Shown in pieces: positions 8,799 to 16,087 of a stretch of 19,847 nt of DNA. The stretch comes from Candidatus Zixiibacteriota bacterium (GTDB taxonomy: Bacteria > Zixibacteria > MSB-5A5 > JAABVY01): contig JAABVY010000344.1 in the NCBI GenBank assembly GCA_011777135.1, positions 4,224 through 24,070 of the forward strand. Direction: 5' to 3'. The position numbers and the translations under genes were made by a program. Under the pieces are notes generated by a model. That model saw only the letters and a program-made list of their open reading frames with translations. It did not search any database and was not told the DNA's origin. The stretch's first letter is position 1. Each line of letters starts with the position of its first letter.

Positions 8799-10820
8799 TT
8801 AATATGCCAGGCAAGGTGGTGACTGCCCGCCCATAAACACATAATTGACTATAAACACAGCATCCGACACATTTATATTGTCGTCACAATTTGCGTCACC
8901 CTGATACAATTCCGGCCGAGGAGGGTCTCCCCCGACAAAAGTAAAGTTGATAATCCAGACGGCATCACTGACATTAATATTACCGTCATTATTTGAATCG
9001 CCGTTAAACCTCACTATCTGTAGCGGGAGTGAGTCCACTCCAAAAGCGCTGCTGTCTTTATGGGATGTGGCTGTGAGTATTATATTATTGACTGTTCCGG
9101 GTAGAAGATCCGGGCCAGAAAAAATGTCAGCCGCTACCATGACAGAGTCTTTGATCGGAATAATGAAGAGAGTGTCATGAAGCTGGAGGTCCCAGCCCAT
9201 TTCATCTTCGATCGACATATGAAAAATATCCTGGTTGGAACCACGATTAGAGACCCAGAAATTGACAGTCCGGGGACCCATGGAATAGATGTCGTATGGC
9301 CCCGCTCTCTTAACCTCAGCAGCGTAATCGGGCCAGGGCAGTAGATCGGCCGAATAAATGTAGTCCAGATCATCTGCATACCAGGATTTGACGACCGGGT
9401 TTAAGACTATGTAGTCATAGTTTTCAATCTCTGAGACCACAAGAGAACCGGCATATGCTTCATTCAGGGGAATCTCTGTGAAAGTATAATTGTTGCCGGG
9501 CTGTGCCAGTATTATATTTGCCTTCCAATGATAGCCATCCTGACCATCGAAACTTAATATAAAATCCCCTATTACATCTCCGAACCCGGTCATCTCTATG
9601 TAATTGGCGGCCAGACCATCAGGGCGCTTAGCTGAAATGGGATGAAGAACAATAGTAGGATAAAGGGTGACACTGCCCATGAGATCCACCGTAACAGGAT
9701 AATCCCAGCCTTGTTCATAGTGGTTGCCATCATCATAGATTGAAACGCACCAGTTCCAGGCCGCGAATTCGCTGAAAGCATCGTAGAGACTCGAGCTATA
9801 ATCGAGCAATGCTGTGTTGATGGCAGTATAAACATCGTCATCATATTTCAGGTTATCCCAGACATTTCTAATTAAAGTTGTATCGAAGTAATTATCAAGA
9901 AAACGATTCCAGATGAATGCGCCATAATGATGGTAGTCTGCGGTCTCATTTAATGGCAAATGAGTATAGTCAAAAAAGCGCCAGAGATAGTTATAGTTGT
10001 CATTTACCTGAGGGTAGCAGATTTCCTCCATCCAGCATGAAGAAACTTCCATGTACCAGACAGTACTCAGCAGGTTATAGGCCAGCTGGACCGCGTGAAA
10101 GTATTCATGCGCACAGGTGACTTTCGCAGCCCCTTTCTCAAGCCCCTCCGGATCATCATTGGGTGGAAAATCAATAAAGTTCCGGTGTACAACCATATAG
10201 CTGATCCAGTCATCCCATTCCTCCGGTCCCGGGCTTTCCGGCTGGGTATATCCATAATAGGGCATCTCCATGAGATAGATATCATAAAGTGAATCGCCGC
10301 CCTCGGCGTCATCAGAGGGCGGATATGAGTATGCAAGGTGATCATGCATGCAGCTGTATGAACTGTCGCTGTATTGGGCAATCCAATCTACATAATCGGG
10401 AATACCATTGAGAGGATCAACATCGGATGGATCAACTGCATGGGCGCCTTCGAGGTTATAGTGAATTCGAAAGTGCCCCTCGGGGCTTACTGCGGAAAAT
10501 ATCATGTTCGGCCTTCCGAGATAATTACTCAGGATTTCCTGCTCCGGCATGCTGAGCCGTTCCAGATTGCGCCTGGCCTCTATCATTATTTCTGTAGCTG
10601 ATTTGAGCTTGATATCGGTGTCGAACCTGAATTCATCAGGTAATCTCTCAGGAGCGCGGACGGTCATGACCTTATAGATAATTTTCTGACCCAGAGAGAT
10701 TCGGTTTTCAGAATAAGCAGTTTCTATCTTATCAACAGGGGCGTTTTTTGCATTTAAGCCGCTTGCAAAGATCAATATTAAAGCAAGAAAGGATAATGTC
10801 TTTAAAATATTGCGCTTCAT
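8799..10820 (-). CDS. Secreted HExxH metalloprotease (MXAN_6640-like) with C-terminal dockerin repeats
   Basis: The product is 673 aa. It has a signal peptide (1-24, cut near NA/KN) and a propeptide-like region to about 110. The catalytic part carries H238-E-Y-F-H242 within AHEYFHAVQLAYN, then W-Y-M-E-V-S-S-C-W-M-E-E, which supplies candidate distal zinc or structural Glu residues. This layout matches the MXAN_6640-type putative metalloproteases as I remember them; substrate unknown. Residues about 400-600 are beta-rich. Residues 607-673 are two dockerin-type calcium loops: D608-x-N-x-D-G-x-I-N-V-S-D, and a second with D-A-N-C-D-D-N-I-N-V-S-D. The gene is monocistronic, with a promoter at 10973-11000 and a strong terminator at 8749-8773. 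The promoter is almost identical to that of the other dockerin gene. The dockerin tail may dock on the cohesin lipoprotein in this window. Confidence 0.85.
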   Translation of the reverse strand: MKRNILKTLSFLALILIFASGLNAKNAPVDKIETAYSENRISLGQKIIYKVMTVRAPERLPDEFRFDTDIKLKSATEIMIEARRNLERLSMPEQEILSNYLGRPNMIFSAVSPEGHFRIHYNLEGAHAVDPSDVDPLNGIPDYVDWIAQYSDSSYSCMHDHLAYSYPPSDDAEGGDSLYDIYLMEMPYYGYTQPESPGPEEWDDWISYMVVHRNFIDFPPNDDPEGLEKGAAKVTCAHEYFHAVQLAYNLLSTVWYMEVSSCWMEEICYPQVNDNYNYLWRFFDYTHLPLNETADYHHYGAFIWNRFLDNYFDTTLIRNVWDNLKYDDDVYTAINTALLDYSSSLYDAFSEFAAWNWCVSIYDDGNHYEQGWDYPVTVDLMGSVTLYPTIVLHPISAKRPDGLAANYIEMTGFGDVIGDFILSFDGQDGYHWKANIILAQPGNNYTFTEIPLNEAYAGSLVVSEIENYDYIVLNPVVKSWYADDLDYIYSADLLPWPDYAAEVKRAGPYDIYSMGPRTVNFWVSNRGSNQDIFHMSIEDEMGWDLQLHDTLFIIPIKDSVMVAADIFSGPDLLPGTVNNIILTATSHKDSSAFGVDSLPLQIVRFNGDSNNDGNINVSDAVWIINFTFVGGDPPRPELYQGDANCDDNINVSDAVFIVNYVFMGGQSPPCLAY

Positions 10821-10972
10821 GCAGATTCTCCATGGCGAGACATTAGATTCAGGGCTCCAATAAAAAATTTTCGAGACTTCTTAATACATCCTTAATAATA
10901 TCGGCAATAAGGCCTTTGTTCCTGAATGTACAGATTTTGCAAGTATAGAAGCAGGAACATCTTACATTGATT

Positions 10973-11000
10973 AAGATAACCAAATAGCGGGCTTTGTCAA
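10973..11000 (-). promoter_or_regulatory. Promoter of the dockerin metalloprotease gene
   Basis: TTGACA (11000-10995), a 16-nt spacer ending in TGGT, then TATCTT (10978-10973). It predicts a leader of roughly 145 nt. The promoter of the M14 carboxypeptidase gene at 15412-15439 has the same boxes, spacing and TGGTTATCTT core, which supports both. The leader (10821-10965) holds no convincing gene. Confidence 0.6.
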
Positions 11001-11003
11001 TTT

Positions 11004-11044
11004 AAAAAGGCCCTGGGGCACTTGACAAATTTGATACAGGCCTT
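11004..11044 (-). terminator. Probable terminator of the sigma4-like / 60-aa gene pair
   Basis: The minus strand has AAGGCCTG (11044-11037) pairing with CAGGGCCTT (11015-11007) with one bulged base, a loop of about 21 nt, then five T. It lies about 50 nt after the stop at 11093 and directly before the next promoter. The large loop lowers confidence. Confidence 0.5.
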
Positions 11045-11092
11045 CATTCATCCCCCTGTTCAATGGCAGTAAGGCTCACCAATTCTCAGTGC

Positions 11093-11275
11093 TTAAGCCG
11101 AAAACTGCCTTTTCTCTCCCTTGCGCGCGAAAGAGATCAATCCAAACTCGCCTGCCAGTATCTTATTGCTAATGTTCACAAATTCCGCGCCGCTAAGACA
11201 TTGCAGGGCATATGGATGGATGATCTTCTTTTCGAGCATCTTGGCCTGATTGTAATCAAAACCTGGTGAAGTCAT
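11093..11275 (-). CDS. Small protein, 60 aa, member A of a three-copy family in this window
   Basis: I do not recognise the family. The start is well supported: AAGGAGG lies 5 nt before the ATG. The central segment YALQCLSGAEFVNISNKIL (Tyr22 to Leu40) aligns without gaps to the 54-aa protein at 11840 (6 of 19 identical) and the 46-aa protein at 19365 (10 of 19 identical). In each, the Tyr stands 20-22 residues from the start. The predicted form is a basic amphipathic helix (KMLEKKIIHPYALQ), a turn, a second helix ending in NKIL, and then AGEF. No signal peptide or membrane segment is seen. The tail is basic (RKGEKRQ). It lies 71 nt downstream of the sigma4-like gene on the same strand and is probably co-transcribed; the ribosome binding site may be masked by a hairpin. 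It could be a regulator or a partner of that protein; function unknown. Confidence 0.65.
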   Translation of the reverse strand: MTSPGFDYNQAKMLEKKIIHPYALQCLSGAEFVNISNKILAGEFGLISFARKGEKRQFSA

Positions 11276-11280
11276 GGCGA

Positions 11281-11295
11281 CCTCCTTCCGGGAGG
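11281..11295 (-). promoter_or_regulatory. Ribosome binding site of the 60-aa gene inside a small hairpin
   Basis: The minus strand reads CCTCC-CGGAA-GGAGG (11295-11281). The 3' arm is the Shine-Dalgarno of the 60-aa gene, and the 5' arm is its perfect complement. A 5-bp GC-rich stem at this place could lower initiation until unfolded or bound. The sequence is direct; the regulatory role is inference. Confidence 0.45.
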
Positions 11296-11346
11296 CGGCA
11301 TAAGGTTAAGTATAAGTCTTCATTAAATAGTCTTTTGACATACACA

Positions 11347-11664
11347 TCAGGCTCTTATTTTATCCCTTAACTTTTTGACTGCCCGCCACTTATAAATATT
11401 AACCACCTGCTGGGTAATGCCTAACCTGGCGCCAATTTCTCTTTCCGTGAGGCCCTCGATGATAAGTTTTATGACCTGTTTCTGCCTCTCTGAAAGGGAG
11501 TTCTTTATATGCCAGTTGAGCTTCCCGATAAATTTACGATCGAAGGATTTTCTCTCCTTTTCAAGATGAGTCTGATGATACGCTGACCTTTCACTGGGGA
11601 ATTTATCGATCAGCTCGGGATCGAGCGAAATCTCCGCATATAGATATTCCTTCCTGCTGGGCAT
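11347..11664 (-). CDS. Stand-alone sigma-70 region 4-like DNA-binding protein
   Basis: The product is 105 aa. The C-terminal half (about 56-105) is a helix-turn-helix of sigma region 4 or LuxR type: LSERQKQVIKLIIEGLTERE, then IGARLGITQQVVNIYKWRAV and KKLRDK. There is no region 2, so it is not a complete sigma factor. The N-terminal half is charged and unassigned (acidic near residue 15, then K/R-rich). A perfect TATAAT lies 24 nt upstream of the ATG and the leader has no clear ribosome binding site. It is flanked on both sides by members of the same small-protein family: one downstream on its own strand and one divergent. It may regulate that module, or be a phage-type or accessory transcription factor. 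The domain is clear; the role is inferred. Confidence 0.75.
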   Translation of the reverse strand: MPSRKEYLYAEISLDPELIDKFPSERSAYHQTHLEKERKSFDRKFIGKLNWHIKNSLSERQKQVIKLIIEGLTEREIGARLGITQQVVNIYKWRAVKKLRDKIRA

Positions 11665-11687
11665 AACATCAATATATAAAAGAATGC

Positions 11688-11693
11688 ATTATA
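11688..11693 (-). promoter_or_regulatory. -10 box before the sigma4-like gene
   Basis: A perfect TATAAT lies on the minus strand, giving an expected leader of under 20 nt. I see no good -35 at 16-18 nt, so the promoter may need an activator. The divergent interval 11665-11839 is shared with the rightward 54-aa gene, which has a TTGACA at 11778-11783 but no convincing -10. Confidence 0.4.
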
Positions 11694-11839
11694 AGAGAGT
11701 CTAAATAACGGATTATTCTGATTTTTTTGCACAATTTAAACTATTTCCTCACAAAATACGGTTTAAAAATCGTTTAATTGACAGAAACGATGCACTCTGA
11801 TCAATACAAGACTTACACCTTGTTTCTTGAGAGGGTTAT

Positions 11840-12004
11840 ATGTTCACACCGAAGCGATCCAATCCAAGTGAAGTGAAATCCAGACGCGCTTGGGCCCTGT
11901 ACCGTCTGCAGAGTATACCTCCATCCAAGCTGGCGACAGTAATTAACAGGATTCTGAGAGGGGATGATTATCTTTTCAATTCTATCGAGCGCGAAGCAAA
12001 GTGA
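11840..12004 (+). CDS. Small protein, 54 aa, member B of the three-copy family
   Basis: The start is an ATG with GAGAGGG 4 nt upstream. The protein is basic in its first half (MFTPKRSNPSEVKSRR), followed by the family segment YRLQSIPPSKLATVINRIL (Tyr21 to Leu39), then RGDDYLF and a short acidic-basic tail. Against the 46-aa member at 19365 it has 8 of 19 identities in the core plus conserved Trp and Leu just before it. It is the only rightward gene in a long leftward stretch. A strong hairpin with a T run on this strand (12097-12130) follows it, which supports a real rightward transcript. It is divergent from the sigma4-like gene. There is no signal peptide or membrane helix. Function unknown; a small helical DNA- or protein-binding product is a guess from charge and helix pattern. 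Confidence 0.6.
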   Translation: MFTPKRSNPSEVKSRRAWALYRLQSIPPSKLATVINRILRGDDYLFNSIEREAK

Positions 12005-12087
12005 TTTGCTGATTTTTTGAGCGGATTTTTTTTCGTGAGCGGATCATGAAATTTGCCGCACACCTTGAAATTGAACTGGGATATGTC

Positions 12088-12130
12088 AAAAATAAAAGCC
12101 CGCTGGCTTTGACAGCGGGCTGATTTTTTT
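12088..12130. terminator. Bidirectional intrinsic terminator
   Basis: AGCCCGCTG (12097-12105) pairs perfectly with CAGCGGGCT (12113-12121) around a 7-nt loop. On the plus strand it is followed by GATTTTTTT, and on the minus strand by TTTATTTTT. It can end both the leftward carboxypeptidase transcript (stop at 12149) and a rightward transcript carrying the 54-aa gene. Confidence 0.92.
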
Positions 12131-12148
12131 GCCTTTTTTACATCCTTA

Positions 12149-15100
12149 TCAGCAGTCCGGCACACCGTTGCCGTCTATATCACAGGGACTGTTTCCGCCG
12201 ACGAAAACATAGTTGATTATCCAAACGGCATCGCTAACATTCACGCTAGCATCACAGTTGGCGTCGGCTGATTCCAATGGATCAGGCTGGGAGCCTCCCA
12301 CAAAGACATAATTGATGATGGTCACGGCATCGCTTACATTGACAGACTGGTCGGAATTTGCATCCCCGCAGAGGTATCCCGGATTAATCTGCATGCCGAG
12401 GAGCTTTGAGGTTTTACTGCCGGTTTCATCCTCCACCTCAGCCCAGAATCCTTCGGAGCCTTCAAGCAAAGGTACGCCGGATAAAAGACCATCCTCTGAG
12501 ATATTTAACCCACTGCCTTCCAGACTGTTGTATTTATCGCTCCAGATTTTATCACCTGTTCCTCCGGTACAAGTAAGCTGGTAGCTGTAGGCTTCGCCGA
12601 CTGTACCATCTGGCAATGTATCCTGTTCAATCGTCATGCTCGGATTGACAGTGAATTCGAAATCCTGTGTATCGTCTGCACCAACATCATCGGCTGCACG
12701 TGCAGTAAAGTGGATTATGCCGGATGCCGTGGGAATGCCCGATATTAATCCGGCGGTAGAGAGCGTCAAACCGGTACCGTCCAGATCCGAATTCACATCA
12801 CTCCAGGTCAGGCTGCCGGTTCCGCCGATAGCATTGAGCTGCTGGGAATAGGTTCGGCCTTGAGTCCAGTCGGGAAGACTGTCCTCCTGGATTTGAACAA
12901 TGGGATTAATTTCAAAGCCGAACTGCCTTTCATCGGTCTCACTGGCAGCATCGGTTACCAATGCTGTGAAGGTTATTGTGTCCTCGATAGAAGGCAACCC
13001 CGAGAGCAGTCCCTCGGAGGACAGAGACAGGCCGGTTCCATCAAGATCGCCATACTTGTCGCTCCAGGTAAGCGCACCAGTTCCTCCGGTAGCCTCCAGC
13101 TGCTCAGAATATAGCAGCCCGAAGGTCCAGTCTGGCAGTGATGCTGTTACAATTTCGGGAACGATGCTCATGGGCGGGAAGATAATCATATCCACCCAGG
13201 CACAGTCGGAACCATTGGATTGGCTGCCGTCTTTGGTGTAGGACCATTTAAATGTGTGCATTCCGGGACCGACACTGAAGCTGACCTGGGTCCAGGGGTC
13301 CTCTCCGGACCATTTCTGCTGTTCGACATCATCGATATAGAATCTCAAATAATCCCAACCAGATTCTGACGAAACCTTATAATAGAAGCTAATCTCTCCA
13401 CCAGACAGCACTTCTGCCGAAAGCTCCATGGATGAGTTCTGGTTATGAGTGATTGTCCCCGATTTTGCGGAATACATGCCTTCATATACATTCGTGGTCA
13501 CAGTCTGCCAGCTGGCGCTTCCTCCCATAACCCACGGAAACTGGGTGAAACCGCCGCTCTCGAAATCCTCTATCTGCTGGCCGATCATCAGGTCGAAAAA
13601 TATACTGTCAACATAACCGCCATCGGCAGTAACATCCATCCTGAATGACGCCAAATAATTGATCGGACAAGCTGGATCAATATCAAACTGGTACTGACTG
13701 TTCGATTGCGCGGTACCGCCCAGGGCTGCTATGGTCGGGTAGGTCGAGGTTGACTGGGTGATTGTAATATAGGGATCATCGGATGAAAGAACTCCGCTGG
13801 TATTATAGGCTATCCCGGCGCCATAGTTAATCAAGGTTATATTGGCCGAGACATTATCGCCCGGATCGAGAGTGCCTCCGTTATGCGAAACATAATCAAG
13901 GATGGGGATATTCGGCAGCGGAGTCATGGCAACATCGACACTGTTTGTCTGCAGGTTAACGACTGTCACCGAATATACTGTATCGGTATAATAGCCGGGC
14001 GCTGAGAATTCGAGGTCGTAAGTTCCGGCTTCGATCATGCGGTGATAATCTCCAACATCCGGATCGGTGAATACCATGGAGCTGTCAGTGGCTGTATCAT
14101 GCCCGAGTACTCTCACCATGGCATGCACCGGCTGGCTGTTATTGGCATCGGTCACGACTCCCCTGATACCATACAGGGCCTGCTCAAGCCAATCAAGCAG
14201 TGAGACCCTGAGGTATCCCCACCAGGCCGGAAGCTGACTGGCCGGGAGCAGCTTTGTGCTTGATATTTCCATGGTCACTTCACGGCTGTCGTGGAAGTAA
14301 TTCATATAATCCTGGCGCCCGCCGGAGATTGAATACCAGGCATAGCCATTCGTAATGCCATTGTTCAGGTCGGTCAAATAACCTGAAGGACTGTAATATT
14401 GCGCCGAGTCTGCAAACTGCCTTGAGATATCGACATACCATTGATCGTCAACATGGAGAGCGGCCCATGTATCCCAGGGATAATTTATGACCTCGGCGCC
14501 GCCATGGAAATTTCCGCCGATTACGAAGCTGTGAGCTTCAGCGAAATCCATCATAGCCTGGGTCTCAACCTGGCGAGTGCCTCCCGGATAGGGACCATCT
14601 TCCGGATCCGGGAAGTTCCGGTTTAAGTCCTTGCCGTTGGCGTTGTAGCGCGTTGCTCCATAGACGGAGTTATCTCCGCCGGCATATGTTCCATCCGGGT
14701 TGGCAAGCGGGTTGATCCAGATTTCGCAGCTATCCACCAGCCGCGTAACCAACGAATCCGTGCCATAAGCGGTCAGAAGAGAATCGGCCAGGCGTAGCAT
14801 CAATACATAACCAGCTATTTCGTCGCCATGCATGCTGGAGGAATACATTACCTCCGGCTCATCTTCTTCAACTCCAACATTGTCGGATATTTCCAGAAAC
14901 AGCAGAGCCCTTCCCTCAACCGTAGTGCCGACATTATGCACCTGGCACAAAGATGGATAATCCAGGGCAAATTGATTCATCATGGCGACATAACCGGAGT
15001 AAGTAGGATACACATCCCATTCCAGAATATCGGCTTTATCGGAGGACATCTTGGGCTCGATCAATGTTCCCGGATGCGGCAGGATTTCATAGCTGTAGCC

Positions 15101-15310
15101 GTATTGCTCAAATCCGGCCAGCTCCTCCTGATTAGCATAGGCATATACGGTCAGGCCCTCGACATTGTCGATGGAAATCACCCGGGAAAGTTTTTCCAGC
15201 ATCTCTTTGGAGTCGATCTGAAACTTAAAATAGACTTCGTTAGATTTAGCCTGAATTGCCCCCATAAGGAATAGTATTATAACTGGAATGAGAATGTAAA
15301 GCTTTTTCAT
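12149..15310 (-). CDS. Secreted M14 zinc carboxypeptidase with He_PIG repeats and C-terminal dockerin
   Basis: The product is 1053 aa with signal peptide 1-21 (cut IQA/KS) and an AGGAAG ribosome binding site. Residues about 95-375 are an M14 peptidase with every key residue visible: zinc ligands H161-G-D-E164 and H269 (NFHGG), substrate residues N230-R231 (DLNRNF), and catalytic Glu348 (TMEIS). Residues 381-455 form a carboxypeptidase-regulatory-like domain (IRGVVTD... GTYDLEFSAPGY). Then come a CARDB-like region (about 460-575) and a jelly-roll-like region (about 577-720). Three putative Ig (He_PIG) repeats follow, with an 87-residue period starting near 725, 812 and 899 (LPDWT or LPDGT, ... 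GGTG, ... GLLSG or GLISG). Residues 982-1053 are two dockerin-type calcium loops (D983-x-N-x-D...). The enzyme would trim peptides outside the cell. The gene is monocistronic, with promoter and bidirectional terminator seen. The dockerin may bind the cohesin lipoprotein. Confidence 0.93.
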   Translation of the reverse strand: MKKLYILIPVIILFLMGAIQAKSNEVYFKFQIDSKEMLEKLSRVISIDNVEGLTVYAYANQEELAGFEQYGYSYEILPHPGTLIEPKMSSDKADILEWDVYPTYSGYVAMMNQFALDYPSLCQVHNVGTTVEGRALLFLEISDNVGVEEDEPEVMYSSSMHGDEIAGYVLMLRLADSLLTAYGTDSLVTRLVDSCEIWINPLANPDGTYAGGDNSVYGATRYNANGKDLNRNFPDPEDGPYPGGTRQVETQAMMDFAEAHSFVIGGNFHGGAEVINYPWDTWAALHVDDQWYVDISRQFADSAQYYSPSGYLTDLNNGITNGYAWYSISGGRQDYMNYFHDSREVTMEISSTKLLPASQLPAWWGYLRVSLLDWLEQALYGIRGVVTDANNSQPVHAMVRVLGHDTATDSSMVFTDPDVGDYHRMIEAGTYDLEFSAPGYYTDTVYSVTVVNLQTNSVDVAMTPLPNIPILDYVSHNGGTLDPGDNVSANITLINYGAGIAYNTSGVLSSDDPYITITQSTSTYPTIAALGGTAQSNSQYQFDIDPACPINYLASFRMDVTADGGYVDSIFFDLMIGQQIEDFESGGFTQFPWVMGGSASWQTVTTNVYEGMYSAKSGTITHNQNSSMELSAEVLSGGEISFYYKVSSESGWDYLRFYIDDVEQQKWSGEDPWTQVSFSVGPGMHTFKWSYTKDGSQSNGSDCAWVDMIIFPPMSIVPEIVTASLPDWTFGLLYSEQLEATGGTGALTWSDKYGDLDGTGLSLSSEGLLSGLPSIEDTITFTALVTDAASETDERQFGFEINPIVQIQEDSLPDWTQGRTYSQQLNAIGGTGSLTWSDVNSDLDGTGLTLSTAGLISGIPTASGIIHFTARAADDVGADDTQDFEFTVNPSMTIEQDTLPDGTVGEAYSYQLTCTGGTGDKIWSDKYNSLEGSGLNISEDGLLSGVPLLEGSEGFWAEVEDETGSKTSKLLGMQINPGYLCGDANSDQSVNVSDAVTIINYVFVGGSQPDPLESADANCDASVNVSDAVWIINYVFVGGNSPCDIDGNGVPDC

Positions 15311-15411
15311 CTGAAACTTCCTAAGTTACTTAGTACCAGGGTTGTATGTTCAACATGCAGTATTTTCGAGTACAAGAACGCACTGACTCTGCTTCCTAGA
15401 TATATATGTTC

Positions 15412-15439
15412 AAGATAACCAGTTTTTAAATTCTGTCAA
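15412..15439 (-). promoter_or_regulatory. Promoter of the M14 carboxypeptidase gene
   Basis: TTGACA (15439-15434), a 16-nt spacer ending TGGT, then TATCTT (15417-15412); leader about 95 nt. Same architecture as 10973-11000. The leader side carries two copies of TTGAACATA (15413-15405 and 15353-15345), the second inside the palindrome ATGTTGAACAT, which could be regulator sites. The rest of 15311-15591 shows nothing else I can support. Confidence 0.55.
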
Positions 15440-15591
15440 TAAGTTAAAAGACGATTTTACTCTCAATATTTGCCGATAAATCCCTTATTCTTAATATACG
15501 CAATCAATTTAGATATCGGCAGTGGAGTTCCATTTTCTTTGGCCAATAAAAATCAACCTACTACCGAAGAAATGTCTATTTAAATCAAAAA

Positions 15592-15942
15592 TCAATCCGG
15601 AAGCGCAATGGCCAGCGCGGTTAGGGCAATCGCGGCAAAGAATGACTGCAGTTGAATCTGCCTGGCCTTCTCCATCACCATCTTCTTGAATTCATCATCC
15701 TCTATCGGTTCCGGACCATCATCCATATCTTTCGCACCCTGCGAGGCCAGAGCCACTCAGGTCTTCTCTTTAAATTGCAGAAATCCTATTGTGGCCATCA
15801 TAAACGGTATGAATAAAACTATCCTCCACCAGCGGCTGATATCGAGCGCGATCATGATTACCAATACAAATACGGTGACTATAAACGTGCCTATGCCGAA
15901 CGCCAGGCGTTTGCGGCTCTCCTTTGGCCCTATATTGCGCAT
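15592..15942 (-). CDS. Small three-helix membrane protein with one in-frame TGA (selenocysteine candidate or nonsense allele)
   Basis: From the ATG at 15942 (GGGAG 10 nt upstream) the frame encodes 61 residues, meets TGA at codon 62 (15759-15757), and then continues in the same frame for 54 more codons to a TGA at 15594-15592. The part before the TGA has two membrane helices (about 13-33 and 38-57, around SRWWRIVLFIPF) and ends FKEKT. The part after it looks equally coding: VALASQG, an acidic loop (DDGPEPIEDDEF), a basic helix, and a third membrane helix (SFFAAIALTALAIAL). I recall similar short membrane proteins with Cys at this point (KTCVAL), but this needs an alignment. A GTG at 15978 would add 12 residues. 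A terminator upstream (16021-16058) separates it from the ECF locus; a weak promoter (TTGATT, 17 nt, TGTTAT) lies at 15972-16000. Function unknown. Confidence 0.6.
15732..15744 (-). other. Hairpin just after the in-frame TGA (bacterial SECIS candidate)
   Basis: The minus strand reads TCGCA-GGG-TGCGA: a perfect 5-bp stem with a loop of three G, starting 12 nt after the TGA, so the loop begins 17 nt after it. Bacterial SECIS hairpins sit immediately downstream of the UGA at about this distance and have G in the first loop positions. The stem is short, and such a hairpin could occur by chance. Confidence 0.35.
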
Positions 15943-16020
15943 CGTTAAAAAGCTCCCTCTTCTCAAAGATAATAACACAATTTAAGCAGAGAGAAATCAA
16001 TTTCAATATTAAAACATAAA

Positions 16021-16058
16021 TAAAAATGCTGAAGTCCCGAATTATCGGGACTCCAGCA
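16021..16058 (-). terminator. Intrinsic terminator of the ECF sigma locus
   Basis: TGCTG-A-AGTCCCGA (16027-16040) pairs with TCGGGACT-C-CAGCA (16045-16058) around an ATTA loop: 13 pairs with a single mismatch. On the minus strand it is followed by TTTTTA. It lies about 30 nt after the stop at 16088. Confidence 0.92.
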
Positions 16059-16087
16059 CTCAGGTAAGGAAGTTGCAAAAGTGATTA

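Noticed and set aside
10849..10960. A possible fourth, decayed copy of the small family in the leader of the dockerin metalloprotease gene (LLYLQNL in one frame, IIKDVLR in the next).
   Set aside because: It needs a frameshift and extra residues to align and lacks the N-[KR]-I-L motif; too weak to claim.
11063..11269. Plus-strand 68-codon frame opposite the 60-aa gene.
   Set aside because: It is the antisense of the better supported 60-aa gene and has no ribosome binding site.
11968..12165. Minus-strand 65-codon frame.
   Set aside because: It runs through the bidirectional terminator and the end of the carboxypeptidase gene; lysine-rich and without family features.
12312..13241. Ser/Pro-rich plus-strand frames repeated with similar sequence.
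   Set aside because: They mirror the He_PIG and dockerin repeats on the minus strand; not separate genes or repeats.
15473..15556. A 27-codon minus-strand frame with a TTG start ending PLPISKLIAYIKNKGFIGKY.
   Set aside because: It looks slightly protein-like, but there is no good ribosome binding site and no clear homology; probably chance in AT-rich DNA.
15592..15942. A genetic code in which UGA is read as Trp or Gly throughout.
   Set aside because: TGA ends several intact genes here (for example at 12149, 3392, 17048 and 18274), and TGG is used for Trp.
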